DNA of 64,000 bases from Labrys wisconsinensis (GCF_030814995.1 NZ_JAUSVX010000002.1:186001-250000), one strand, 5' to 3'. Positions 24,392-33,476 are shown, counted from the stretch's first letter. The notes: generated by a model from the sequence alone, not told the origin. Program-made: numbers and translations.

Positions 24392-25453
24392 ATGAGACAA
24401 TTTCCGTCCGCCCTCCCGCAGCCTCGTGTCGCACCGCTTCGCGGCGGCGCGGTCCTCAACTGGGGCGTGCTCGCGCCCGGCGACATCGCCGGCGATTTCG
24501 TGCGCGCCATGCATGCGCACACCGACCAGCGCGCGGTTGCCGTTGCCGGGCGTTCGCCGGAGCGATCCCGCGCCTTCGCCGAGGCGCACGGCATCGGGCG
24601 CTGGCACGAGAGCCACGAGGCCCTGGTCGCGGATCCGCAGGTCGACATCGTCTATGTCGCGGCCCCGCACAGCGAGCACCGGCGCCTCGCGCTGCTGGCA
24701 ATCGCCGCCGGCAAGCCCGTTCTCGTCGAAAAGCCGGTGGCGCTGACGGCGGCGGAAGCGCGCGACATCCGCGACGCGGCCAGAAGGGCAGGGGTGTTCG
24801 CCATGGAAGCGATGTGGACGCGCTACCTGCCCCAGACGGATGTCATGATGCGGCTGAAGGACGAAGGCGTGCTGGGCGACATCGAGCTCGTGCTCGCCGA
24901 CTTCGGCACGCGCGGCTCGCCCGATCCGCACGGCCGCGTCTACGATCCGGCGCTCGGGGGCGGGGCTCTGCTCGATCTCGGCATCTATCCCGTCTGGTTC
25001 AGCCATCTCTGGCTCGGCAAGCCGAAGGCGATCACGGCAGTCGGCAACCTGACGCCGACGGGCGTCGACGCGCGGACGGCGATCGTGCTCGGCTATGACG
25101 GCGGCGCGCAGGCCGTGCTCAGCACCACTCTCATGGCGTTCAGCCCGGCGCGGGCCAGCGTGTGCGGCTCCGCCGGCCGGATCGAGGTCAATCCATGGTT
25201 CGCGGTCCCGGCCGGCTTCGAGCTCGTGGCGCCCGGCAAGGGCGATGTCCGCATCCCGTTCGCGAACGATACCGGGCTGGCGTTCCGGGACGGGCTCGCA
25301 TGGGAGGCCGCGGCCGTCGCCCAGCATGTCGCCGACGGGCTGACGGACTCGCCGCTCCATCCCTTCGATCTTGCCATCGAGGTCATGGAGACCATGGACG
25401 AGATCCGCCGGCAGGTGGGCACGCTCGAGCGGCAGGCGCCGGGCAGGATTTGA
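24392..25453 (+). CDS. Gfo/Idh/MocA-family oxidoreductase
   Basis: A 353-residue dehydrogenase. The Rossmann start is LNWGVLAPGDIAGDFVRAM at about residue 22, preceded by an unusual 20-residue extension; no other in-frame start lies nearer. VYVAAPHSEHRRLAL and VLVEKPVALTAAEARDIRD (catalytic lysine in EKP) follow, then ALGGGALLDLGIYPVWFS. This second subgroup resembles trans-1,2-dihydrobenzene-1,2-diol or xylose-type dehydrogenases. No clear ribosome site precedes the ATG. Upstream of the ABC transporter genes in the same direction. Confidence 0.88.
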   Translation: MRQFPSALPQPRVAPLRGGAVLNWGVLAPGDIAGDFVRAMHAHTDQRAVAVAGRSPERSRAFAEAHGIGRWHESHEALVADPQVDIVYVAAPHSEHRRLALLAIAAGKPVLVEKPVALTAAEARDIRDAARRAGVFAMEAMWTRYLPQTDVMMRLKDEGVLGDIELVLADFGTRGSPDPHGRVYDPALGGGALLDLGIYPVWFSHLWLGKPKAITAVGNLTPTGVDARTAIVLGYDGGAQAVLSTTLMAFSPARASVCGSAGRIEVNPWFAVPAGFELVAPGKGDVRIPFANDTGLAFRDGLAWEAAAVAQHVADGLTDSPLHPFDLAIEVMETMDEIRRQVGTLERQAPGRI

Positions 25454-25526
25454 CCGAAGACTGGAACGCCGAGGGCTCTGCCCTTCAACAAGAACGATGT
25501 CTGTCTCGCACGCCAGGGAGGATTCG

Positions 25527-26786
25527 ATGCATGGGATGCCGAAGGGAGCAGTTCTGGGACTTGCATTGGCGAGCTTCGCGCTGTCGGGCGGCGGCCTGAC
25601 CGCAGCCTCTCGCGCGGCCGACGTGACGCTCACCGTCTCGCGCTGGGCCGGCCCGCAGGCGGACGCGCAGAAGGTTCTGCTCGACGAGTACAGCAAGGAG
25701 ACGGGCATCGCCGTCAAGCTGGACGCGATCGACTATGGCCAGCTCAAGCAGAAGCAGATGCTCAACATGAGCACCAGGACCGGCGAATACGACCTGATCT
25801 ACGTTCCGGAGGCATGGTTTCGCGAATACGCGGCCGCGGGCTATCTCACGCCGCTCGACGACTATGTGAAGGACGTGAAGCTGACCGGCGAGGGCTGGGA
25901 CCTCGCCGACTTCTCGAAGGCCGGCCTCGATGTCTACACCGCGAAAGGCTCGCTGCAGGCGATCCCCTATTTCGCCCAGACGCCGCTGCTCGTCTTCAAC
26001 AAGGACGCGCTGGCCGGCCAAGGCATCGCGCCGCCCAGGACCTGGCCCGAACTCCTGTCCGCCGCCGAGAAGCTCAAGCAGGCGGGCACCGGCATCGCTC
26101 TGCCGTTTCGCCAGGGGGCGGCCATCAGCAACATCATGGCGATCCTGCTTGCAGGCAATGACGGACGCTTCTTCGACGGCAACGGCAAGCTGGCGCTGCA
26201 GGAGCCTGCCGTCGTCGAGACCGTCGCCTTCATGCAGAAGCTCGCCGGGAGCAGCCTCAACGGCAGCAATGGCTGGCACTGGGACGAGGTGGCCAAGGCA
26301 CTCCAGTTCGGCCAGGCTCCCATGGGCATAACCGCTTCCGGCCTGTTCAAGGCGCTGGAGGACGAGGACGAATCGAACACCGCGGGCAAGCTGGGATACT
26401 CGGTCATTCCCTACGGCAAGCATCCCGCTGGCCTGCTGCAGACCTGGGCCTGGGCCGTCCCGGCCGACAGCCGGAACAAGGACCAGGCCTTCAGGCTCGC
26501 GGCCTGGCTGGCCAGCAGGAAGGCGCTCGCCGAGATCAGCGCCGCCGATCCGTCCTTCATCAGCTTCCGTGCGTCGCTGTCGTCCGATCCGGACATCGCC
26601 AGGCGGGCGCCCTGGCTGGCGGCCGCCAACGAGGCTCTCGCGAGCGGCGTGACGCTGCCCCTGCAGCCCGCCGCGCCGCAGCTGCTCGATGCGCTCGCGA
26701 CCGGGCTTTCCGGCGTCGTCACCAATGGGGACGATCCGGCCGCCATGCTCAGGCACGTGCAGGACACCCTGGCCGCCAAATTCTGA
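25527..26786 (+). CDS. ABC sugar transporter, periplasmic binding protein
   Basis: A 419-residue extracellular solute-binding protein of family 1 (carbohydrate cluster). The signal peptide is MHGMPKGAVLGLALASFALS with cleavage near SRAAD (about 34). The mature start is VTLTVSRWAGPQADAQKVLL, with IDYGQLKQKQMLNMSTRTGE, YDLIYVPEAWFREYAAAGYL and IPYFAQTPLLVFNKDAL typical of sugar binders. Ligand unknown. GGGAGGA before the ATG at 25527. Next genes are its two permeases. Confidence 0.92.
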   Translation: MHGMPKGAVLGLALASFALSGGGLTAASRAADVTLTVSRWAGPQADAQKVLLDEYSKETGIAVKLDAIDYGQLKQKQMLNMSTRTGEYDLIYVPEAWFREYAAAGYLTPLDDYVKDVKLTGEGWDLADFSKAGLDVYTAKGSLQAIPYFAQTPLLVFNKDALAGQGIAPPRTWPELLSAAEKLKQAGTGIALPFRQGAAISNIMAILLAGNDGRFFDGNGKLALQEPAVVETVAFMQKLAGSSLNGSNGWHWDEVAKALQFGQAPMGITASGLFKALEDEDESNTAGKLGYSVIPYGKHPAGLLQTWAWAVPADSRNKDQAFRLAAWLASRKALAEISAADPSFISFRASLSSDPDIARRAPWLAAANEALASGVTLPLQPAAPQLLDALATGLSGVVTNGDDPAAMLRHVQDTLAAKF

Positions 26787-26799
26787 GAGAACTGCCGGG

Positions 26800-26836
26800 C
26801 GAGGCCGCCTTGCGCGTCGATCGCAGGGCGGCCTCG
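26800..26836 (+). promoter_or_regulatory. Intercistronic stem-loop between binding protein and permease
   Basis: CGAGGCCGCC (26800-26809) pairs perfectly with GGCGGCCTCG (26827-26836) around a 17-base loop, in the 81-base gap after the binding-protein gene. Such stem-loops are known to limit read-through and to stabilise the upstream message, so that binding protein is made in excess over the membrane subunits. Confidence 0.55.
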
Positions 26837-26867
26837 GCAATGCAATCGCACGTGCGGACGGATCGCC

Positions 26868-27782
26868 ATGGTCGTTTCACAAGAGTCTCCGCGGGCCGAG
26901 AGCGCCTATCTCAGACGGGACCAGCAGCTGGCGGTTCTCCTGCTGCTGCCCGCGGCGACGGCGATCATCGTGGTCATGATCCTGCCGCTCGGCTTTGCCT
27001 TCTACGCCAGCTTCTTCGACTACAGCCTCGGCCAGGAGGGGAGCATGACGTTCGTCTTCCTGGAGAACTATCTGCGTTTCTTCTCCGACCCGTCCGCGCT
27101 GCGCGCGCTGCTCAACACCGTGCTGCTCACCGCGCTGTCGCTGGCGCTGTGCCTCGGTGTCGGCGTGGGCATCGCCGTGCTGCTCAAGGAGATCGGCCCC
27201 AGGGCGGCGAATGTCCTGCGCGCCATCTTCGCAATGCCGATCCTGATCTCGCCGATCATCGTCAGCCTGATCTGGCGCTACATGTACGACCCGACCTACG
27301 GGCTCCTCTCCTATCTCCTGGGCCTGGTCGGGCTCCGGGATTTCGGCGGCCTCACGAGCTCGGCCACGGCGCTGGTCTGCATCGTGATCGCCGATGTCTG
27401 GCACACCGCGCCGTTCATCATCCTGGTTGCCTCGGCAGGCCTCACCGTCATTCCGGAGGAGCTCTACGAGGCGGCGCGGCTCGACGGGGCTTCCGCGCTG
27501 CGCATGCTGGTGCAGATCACCCTGCCGCTCATGGCCAAGGTGCTGACGGTGCTGATCCTCATCCGCGGCACCGACGCCTTCCGCACCTTCGATCTGGTGT
27601 ACGGCCTGACGGGCGGCGGCCCGGCGAACGCGACGACGACGCTCAGCGTCTACGCCTACAAGGAAGCTTTCGAGAACAGCCAGATGGGCTTCGCCATGGC
27701 CGTCTCCATCGTCACGCTGATCTGCCTCGCGGTGCTGTTCGCGCCTCTGATGCGCAATCCGGCGCACCAGGCGGAGATCTGA
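26868..27782 (+). CDS. ABC sugar transporter, inner-membrane permease 1
   Basis: A 304-residue permease of the MalF/UgpA type with six predicted membrane helices (first at about residues 22-45). The EAA loop that contacts the ATPase is EELYEAARLDGASALRMLVQ (about 201-220), followed by ITLPLM. FRTFDLVYGLTGGGPANATT is typical of the carbohydrate (CUT1) group. The ATG at 26868 has a weak ribosome site. Four bases separate its stop from the second permease's start. Confidence 0.92.
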   Translation: MVVSQESPRAESAYLRRDQQLAVLLLLPAATAIIVVMILPLGFAFYASFFDYSLGQEGSMTFVFLENYLRFFSDPSALRALLNTVLLTALSLALCLGVGVGIAVLLKEIGPRAANVLRAIFAMPILISPIIVSLIWRYMYDPTYGLLSYLLGLVGLRDFGGLTSSATALVCIVIADVWHTAPFIILVASAGLTVIPEELYEAARLDGASALRMLVQITLPLMAKVLTVLILIRGTDAFRTFDLVYGLTGGGPANATTTLSVYAYKEAFENSQMGFAMAVSIVTLICLAVLFAPLMRNPAHQAEI

Positions 27783-27786
27783 GGCC

Positions 27787-28611
27787 ATGGGCAGAAAACG
27801 CAGCCATTCGATCGCGATCTGGACCGTGCTGATCCTGTTCGCCTTCTGGACCGTGGTTCCGATCGCCCTGGTCGTGCTGAACTCCTTCAAGCGGGCAAAG
27901 GACATCTTCACGGTCTCGCCGAGGCTCGTGTTCACCCCGACGCTCGACAACTACGTCAACGCCTTCACCAAGGCGAACTTCGGCCTTTACTATGTCAACA
28001 GCGTCATCGTGGCGCTCGCCTCCACCGTCATCGTCATCGTGACGGGCACGTTCGCGGCCTATGCGCTGACGAGCTTCCGGCTGCGCTCGGCCAACACGAT
28101 CGCCAACGGCTTCCTTCTCGGCAAGCTCGTGCCCGTCATCTCGATGCTGCTGCCCCTCTTCGTCATCATCAACGCGATCGGGCTGCGCGGCACGCTGGCC
28201 GGCCCGACCATCGCGCATGTCGCCCTCAACCTGCCTTTCGTCATCTGGCTGATGATGGGCTTTCTCCGCGATGTCCCGCCCGAGCTGCAGCAGGCGGCCC
28301 TGATCGACGGATGCACGCGCATGCAGACCTTCTGGAAGGTGTTGTTCCCGCTGATCCTGCCGGGCGTCGCGGCAGCCTTCGTGCTCAGCATGCAGTATTC
28401 CTGGAACGAGCTCCTGTTCTCGCTGCAGCTGACCAACCTGGACACCTACACGCTGCCGGTGGGCATTGCCGGGTTCGTCGGGGCGATCTCCGTCGACTGG
28501 GGCCTCAGCAGCGCCGCCGCGACCGCGACGATGGTGCCGCTCATCATCGTCGGCTTCTTCGTCCAGAAGCACATCGCCACGGGCACCACCGGAGGCGCCG
28601 TCAAGGGGTGA
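27787..28611 (+). CDS. ABC sugar transporter, inner-membrane permease 2
   Basis: A 274-residue MalG/UgpE-type permease with six membrane helices. The EAA loop is PPELQQAALIDGCTRMQTFW (about 163-182), then KVLFPLILPGVA. The N-terminal helix IAIWTVLILFAFWTVVPIAL and the YSWNELLFSLQLTN region are family-typical. No ATP-binding subunit gene follows: the next gene is the convergent GntR regulator. The transporter must borrow an ATPase encoded elsewhere, as many CUT1 systems do. Confidence 0.92.
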   Translation: MGRKRSHSIAIWTVLILFAFWTVVPIALVVLNSFKRAKDIFTVSPRLVFTPTLDNYVNAFTKANFGLYYVNSVIVALASTVIVIVTGTFAAYALTSFRLRSANTIANGFLLGKLVPVISMLLPLFVIINAIGLRGTLAGPTIAHVALNLPFVIWLMMGFLRDVPPELQQAALIDGCTRMQTFWKVLFPLILPGVAAAFVLSMQYSWNELLFSLQLTNLDTYTLPVGIAGFVGAISVDWGLSSAAATATMVPLIIVGFFVQKHIATGTTGGAVKG

Positions 28612-28692
28612 GGGACAATACGTCGAAGTCCACCGCCCCAAGCCACGGTCCGGCCCGATCAGAAGCGGGGTCTGCCGTTTCGGGACAGGCGC

Positions 28693-29445
28693 CTATTTCT
28701 CGACCAGCGTCATGTTGAGCGAGTAGATGTCGGGATGATAGGCGTTCCAGCCGATGTCGACGGAGCGGCCGGACTGATCGAACACGGTGCGGATGACGGA
28801 AAGCACCGGCTGGGTCGATTTCGCCATGCGCAAAAGCTTGGCCTCTTCCTTGGTGGCCGTGCGGGCGGTGACCGATTGTCGTGTGACCTTGGGTATCGTT
28901 CCGCGTGACCGCATGATCTTGTAGAGATCGTGCATCTCGAGCTGGTCCTGCGTCATGGACAGAAAGTCCGGATGCAGGAAATCCTCGAACACCGCGAAGG
29001 GCACCCCGTTGCTGAACCGCAGGCGGCGGGAATGCAGCACGGTCGTTTCCGGCGGCAGACCGAGCTTGTCGAGGATCTCCCGCGCGGGCACGATCTGCTC
29101 GTGCAGCAGAACGCGGGTCGACAGGTCGTGCTCGCCGAGCTGCAGGTCGTCCGACAGGCTTGAGATGTTGATCTCGCGAAGCGGCTGGCCGCCGACGACC
29201 TGCGTGCCGATGCCGCGCTGGCGCACCAGCAGCCCCTCGTCGACTAGGTCCTGGAACGCCCGGCGGATCGTCGGGCGTGAAATGCCGAGCTGCTCCACCA
29301 GCGTCTGCTCGTTCTCGATTCGCGTGCCCGCGGCGAGCTCGCCGCTGCCGATCGCTTCGCGAAGCCGCTTGGCGATCTGGTAGTAAAGCGGGATGGGGCC
29401 GGCGCGATCGAGATTGAGGAACAGGTGCTGGATCGAGGCGGTCAT
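28693..29445 (-). CDS. GntR-family transcriptional regulator, HutC subfamily
   Basis: A 250-residue regulator. Residues about 15-85 form the winged helix (PLYYQIAKRLREAIGSGELA, NEQTLVEQLGISRPTIRRAF, LVDEGLLVRQRGIGTQVV), and the remainder is a UTRA ligand-binding domain (FSNGVPFAVFEDFLHPDFLS). HutC-type regulators bind a sugar phosphate or amino acid and repress adjacent operons. Placed convergent to the ABC transporter genes, it is the obvious regulator of that divergon. The ATG at 29445 gives the family start; the frame extends to 29487 through the near-perfect palindrome 29479-29498. Confidence 0.9.
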   Translation of the reverse strand: MTASIQHLFLNLDRAGPIPLYYQIAKRLREAIGSGELAAGTRIENEQTLVEQLGISRPTIRRAFQDLVDEGLLVRQRGIGTQVVGGQPLREINISSLSDDLQLGEHDLSTRVLLHEQIVPAREILDKLGLPPETTVLHSRRLRFSNGVPFAVFEDFLHPDFLSMTQDQLEMHDLYKIMRSRGTIPKVTRQSVTARTATKEEAKLLRMAKSTQPVLSVIRTVFDQSGRSVDIGWNAYHPDIYSLNMTLVEK

Positions 29446-29880
29446 CACTGGAAAAGCCGAGTCAGGTATGAAGGATAGGACAATCATACATGCTTGTCTG
29501 CAACCTGTGCAATTTCGGCGGGAGCCTTTGAGCCCGGCGGCGGCCGAGCCTGCCGTTGGCCCTCAGGATCTCGGCCATCGCGCTTTCCCGTCGAGCAGCC
29601 GCGCATGCCCGCGCGCGCCGGCGATCGCGGGAACCTGGGGCGCCCCATCTGAATTCAATAGCGCCGGGACCACCCGCGCGACCCCGGAGACCGTGACGGA
29701 TATCGCCCCGATGCCTCGCCCCACAGCGCTTTCGACCGACCCGCGAACGCCGCGGCCGATGTGGACAGGGCGCCTCCCGCCGGATCGGGCCGTGCCTCCG
29801 CGGCCTTTGCCTGCCGTGGCGCGGACGATAGGGTGTCGCAAAGGAAGCTCGCAGGCAGTCATCAGGGGGCGGAGGTGGAC
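29446..29880. other. 435-base region between GntR gene and sensor kinase gene
   Basis: Divergent promoter region. It contains the palindrome at 29479-29498 and an A/T-richer patch at 29455-29520. The remainder is GC-rich and open in several frames, but none gives a recognised protein and no RNA gene was seen. Confidence 0.4.
29479..29498. promoter_or_regulatory. 20-base near-perfect palindrome upstream of the GntR gene
   Basis: The site reads GACAATCATACATGCTTGTC. Arms GACAA/TTGTC and CAT/ATG are perfectly symmetric around AC, with one mismatched pair. It lies 34-53 bases before the GntR start codon, the place for autoregulation by the dimeric repressor. Confidence 0.5.
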
Positions 29881-32800
29881 GTGAAGCTTTCCAAGCCGCT
29901 GGCCCCGGCGTTCCTCCAGGGGGGTGGCGAGATGGGCGGGCTGATCCGCTCCAAGGATTGGGCGGCGACCCCTCTCGGACCACCGCAGACATGGTCGATC
30001 GCGCTGACGACGATGGTCAGCCTGATGCTGGCCAACCGGTTCCCGCAGCTGCTCTGGTGGGGCCCCGACTACATCTCGATCTACAACGATGCCTATCGGC
30101 CGGTTCTGGGCGAGAAGCATCCCTGGGCGCTCGGCAGGCCCTTCCGCGAGGTCTGGCCCGAAGTCGCCCACATCCTGGGGCCGCTGATCGACACGCCGTT
30201 CCACGGCGGCCCGTCCAGCTGGACCGACGACATCCAGCTCGAGGTGCGCCGCCACGGGTTCGACGAGGAGACGCACTTCACCTTCGCCTACAGCCCCACG
30301 CCCGACCCAGCGGCGCCGCGCGGCATCGGCGGCGTGCTGGCCACCGTCAGCGAGATCACCGAGAAGATCGTCGGGGAGCGCCGCCTCGCCGCGTTGCGGG
30401 ACCTCGGCGCGCGCACCGGCGACGCCCGGTCCGCCGAGACCGCCTGCGCCCACATGGCCGAGGCGCTCGCCGCCCACGCCTATGACGTGCCCTTCGCCCT
30501 GATCTATCTCATGGAGGAGGACGGCCTGCAGGCGCGCCTTGCCGCCGTTGCCGGTGCGCAGGCCGGCGATCCGGCGGTCCCCGAGGTCGTCGAGCTGGGA
30601 TCAGAGCAGGCAGCCTGGCCGTTCGCCGACGTCGCGGCCGGGGCGCATGCCGTGACGGTGGAGGATCTCGACCGGCGCTTCGCGCGGCTGCCGCCGGGGC
30701 CGTGGCGCGATCCGCCGCGGACCGCCCTGGTGGTCCCGCTCATGGTCGCTAACCGGCTCGTCGGCTTTCTCGTCGCCGGCGCGAGCCCGCGCCTGCGCCT
30801 CGACGACGACTATCGTTCCTTCTTCGATCTGGCGGCCGCCCAGATCGCCACCGCCGTCGGCAATGCCCGGGCCTATGAGGCGGAGCGGCAGCGGGCCGAG
30901 GCGCTGGCGGCGATCGACCGGGCCAAGACCACCTTCTTTTCCAACATCAGCCACGAGTTCCGCACCCCGCTGACGCTGATGCTGGGCCCGCTGGAAGACG
31001 CGCTCTCGGACGGGGACCATCCCCTGGATGCCAGGCAGCGCGAGCGGGTGGACATGTCGGCGCGCAACGGGCTGCGGCTGCAGAAGCTGGTCAACGCCCT
31101 CCTGGACTTCTCCCGCGTCGAGGCCGGGCGGATCGAGGCCGTCTATCAGCCGACCGATCTTTCGGCCTTCACCCGCGACCTCGCCAGCAGCTTCCGCTCC
31201 GCCTGCGAGAAAGCCGGCCTCACCCTGTCGATCGAAGCGCCGCCTCTCTCCGAGCCGGTCTTCGTCGACCGCGAGATGTGGGAGAAGATCGTCCTCAACC
31301 TCCTGTCCAACGCCTTCAAGTTCACCTTCGAGGGTGGCATCACTGTTGCGGTGAGCGCCGAAGGCCGGGAGGCGGTGCTGACGGTCCGCGACAGCGGCGT
31401 CGGCATTCCGGACAACGAGCTGCCCCGCATCTTCGAGCGGTTCCATCGGGTTGCGGGAACCCGCGGCCGCACCCATGAAGGCACGGGCATCGGCCTGGCC
31501 CTGGTCCAGGAAATGGTCAATCAGCACAAGGGCCGGATCGCGGTGGAGAGCCGGCCGGACGAGGGGACGACCTTCATCGTCCGCCTGCCGCTGGGGCGCG
31601 GCCATCTGCCCAGGGACCGGATCGAGACCGGCCGCGGCCAGCCCTCCACCGCCATCCGGGTCGAGGCCTTCGTCGCCGAGGCGCTGCGCTGGCTGGATGC
31701 CGTGGGAACCGACGGCGTCGAGGCGTCGCTGCCGCCGGAGGCCGGGCCGCGGCCGGGCGTCCTGGTGGCCGACGACAACGCCGACATGCGCGAATACCTG
31801 CGCCAGCTGCTCGGCCAGCGCTATCGGGTGAGGCTGGCCTCCGACGGCGACGAGGCGCTCGCGGCGATCCGCTCCGCGAAGCCGGACATCGTCCTGGCGG
31901 ACGTCATGATGCCGGGGCTGGACGGCTACGGTCTGCTCGACGCCCTGCGGGCCGATCCCGCCACGGCGGACCTGCCGGTGGTGCTGCTCTCCGCCCGCGC
32001 CGGCCAGGAGGCCACGATCGAAGGTCTGAACGCCGGCGCCGACGACTATCTCGTCAAGCCTTTCAGCGCCCGGGAGCTGATCGCCCGGCTTGCGGCCAAT
32101 CTCGAGCGGGCCCGCAGCCGCCGTCAGCTGCGCGACAGCGAGGAGCGGTTCCGCGCCCTGGTCAGCGCCACCTCGGACGTGGTCTATCAGATGAGCCCGG
32201 ACTGGCGGGAGATGCGCGCGCTGGAGGGGCGCGGCTTCCTGGCCGATACCGATGCGCCCAGCATCGCCTGGATCGACGCCTACCTCCTGCCGGAGGACCA
32301 GCCGCAGATCCTGGCCGCCATCGCCGCGGCGATCCGCAGCAAGTCGCCCTTCCAGATGGAGCATCGCGTCCGCCTGGCGGACGGAGCGGTGGGCTGGGTC
32401 TTCTCGCGCGCGGTGCCGCTGCTCGACGGGCAGGGCGAGGTCACGGGCTGGTTCGGCGCCGCGAGCGACGTGACCGAACGCAAGCAGATGGAGGAGCACC
32501 TGCGCCTGGTGGTCCACGAGCTCAACCATCGGGTGAAGAACAATCTGGCGATGATCCAGGCCATGGCCGCCCAGACCTTCCGCGGCCAGAACGACGGCGG
32601 GGCGGCGCAGGCGGCGTTCACGGCGCGGCTGGTGGCCCTGGCCCGCGCCAACGATCTCCTGACCGGCGAGCGCTGGGTCGGGGCGTCGCTGGAGCATGTG
32701 CTGGAGCAGGCGTTGGAACCCTATGGCGTCGGTCAGCAGGCGCGATGCGTGATCGAGGGCCCGGCCGTGGCGCTGTCGTCCAAGACCGCATTGTCCCTGG

Positions 32801-33099
32801 CGCTGGCGACGCACGAGCTGGCGACCAATGCGGTGAAGCACGGCGCCTGGTCGACGGCACAAGGCAAGGTCTCGGTGGCCTGGGCGGTGGAGGAGGCCGA
32901 GGGCGGGCCCCGCCTGCGCTGGCAGTGGCGGGAGAGCGGCGGGCCGCCCGTGTCGCCGCCGGCGCGGCGCGGCTTCGGCTCCCGGCTGATCGAACGCGGC
33001 CTCACGGCGGAGATGGGCGGCGAGGTCCGGCTGGATTTCCGGCCCGAGGGCCTGGTGTGCACGATCGACGCACCGCTGTCGCCGGACGCGGCGGAGTAG
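29881..33099 (+). CDS. Hybrid sensor histidine kinase with two kinase cores (HisKA and HWE)
   Basis: A 1,072-residue cytoplasmic signal protein without membrane helices. Order: PAS-like N-domain (about 1-160), GAF domain (about 180-340), HisKA with FFSNISHEFRTPLTLM and phospho-acceptor His358, HATPase with NLLSNAFKFT, VRDSGVGIPDNELPRIFERF and GTGIGLAL, a receiver domain (VADDNADMREYL, ADVMMPGLDGYG with Asp674, DYLVKPF), a second PAS (about 745-865) and an HWE kinase (ELNHRVKNNLAMIQA with His883, THELATNAVKHGA). The GTG at 29881 has GGAGG five bases upstream. Two transmitter modules in one chain may form an internal phosphorelay. The receiver protein at 33105 follows at once. Confidence 0.9.
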   Translation: MKLSKPLAPAFLQGGGEMGGLIRSKDWAATPLGPPQTWSIALTTMVSLMLANRFPQLLWWGPDYISIYNDAYRPVLGEKHPWALGRPFREVWPEVAHILGPLIDTPFHGGPSSWTDDIQLEVRRHGFDEETHFTFAYSPTPDPAAPRGIGGVLATVSEITEKIVGERRLAALRDLGARTGDARSAETACAHMAEALAAHAYDVPFALIYLMEEDGLQARLAAVAGAQAGDPAVPEVVELGSEQAAWPFADVAAGAHAVTVEDLDRRFARLPPGPWRDPPRTALVVPLMVANRLVGFLVAGASPRLRLDDDYRSFFDLAAAQIATAVGNARAYEAERQRAEALAAIDRAKTTFFSNISHEFRTPLTLMLGPLEDALSDGDHPLDARQRERVDMSARNGLRLQKLVNALLDFSRVEAGRIEAVYQPTDLSAFTRDLASSFRSACEKAGLTLSIEAPPLSEPVFVDREMWEKIVLNLLSNAFKFTFEGGITVAVSAEGREAVLTVRDSGVGIPDNELPRIFERFHRVAGTRGRTHEGTGIGLALVQEMVNQHKGRIAVESRPDEGTTFIVRLPLGRGHLPRDRIETGRGQPSTAIRVEAFVAEALRWLDAVGTDGVEASLPPEAGPRPGVLVADDNADMREYLRQLLGQRYRVRLASDGDEALAAIRSAKPDIVLADVMMPGLDGYGLLDALRADPATADLPVVLLSARAGQEATIEGLNAGADDYLVKPFSARELIARLAANLERARSRRQLRDSEERFRALVSATSDVVYQMSPDWREMRALEGRGFLADTDAPSIAWIDAYLLPEDQPQILAAIAAAIRSKSPFQMEHRVRLADGAVGWVFSRAVPLLDGQGEVTGWFGAASDVTERKQMEEHLRLVVHELNHRVKNNLAMIQAMAAQTFRGQNDGGAAQAAFTARLVALARANDLLTGERWVGASLEHVLEQALEPYGVGQQARCVIEGPAVALSSKTALSLALATHELATNAVKHGAWSTAQGKVSVAWAVEEAEGGPRLRWQWRESGGPPVSPPARRGFGSRLIERGLTAEMGGEVRLDFRPEGLVCTIDAPLSPDAAE

Positions 33100-33104
33100 C
33101 CGGG

Positions 33105-33455
33105 GTGGTCGGGCCGCTCCGCATCCTCGTCGTCGAAGACGAGATGACGATCGCGCTGTTGATCGAGGACATGCTCAACGAGCTCGGGCACGAGGTGGTG
33201 GGCCTGGCGATGCGGCTCGCGCCGGCGGTGGAGTTCGCGCGCACCTGCGCCATGGACTTTGCGATCCTGGACGTGAATCTCGACGGAAAGACATCCTTCT
33301 CCGTCGCGGACATCCTGAGGGAGCGCGGCCTGCCGTTCGCCTTCGCCACCGGCTACGGTCCGTCCGGGATCGAGTCCCGGTTCGCGGACTGCCCCGTCCT
33401 CAAGAAGCCTTTCGACATCGCGATGTTGAAGGCCGCGCTGCCGCCGACGGCGTGA
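33105..33455 (+). CDS. Single-domain response regulator (CheY-like)
   Basis: A 116-residue receiver domain: LRILVVEDEMTIALLIEDML has the acidic pocket, FAILDVNLDG the phospho-acceptor aspartate, FATGYG the switch threonine position, and VLKKPFD the conserved lysine. No output domain follows, as in the receivers that partner HWE kinases. The GTG at 33105 is the likeliest start, six bases after the kinase stop, so the genes are co-transcribed; phosphate transfer from the HWE module is inferred. Confidence 0.85.
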   Translation: MVGPLRILVVEDEMTIALLIEDMLNELGHEVVGLAMRLAPAVEFARTCAMDFAILDVNLDGKTSFSVADILRERGLPFAFATGYGPSGIESRFADCPVLKKPFDIAMLKAALPPTA

Positions 33456-33476
33456 GGTCCGGTTCGGCTGCGGGCG

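Noticed and set aside
29563-29860. Minus-strand frame resembling a regulator end (GAISVTVSGVARVVPALLNS)
   Set aside because: The likeness to the end of an IclR-type regulator is faint, there is no HTH and no conserved motif, and the frame is open because of GC bias.
30601-32862. A 753-codon minus-strand frame opposite the sensor kinase
   Set aside because: The plus frame carries all kinase and receiver motifs; the antisense frame shows none.
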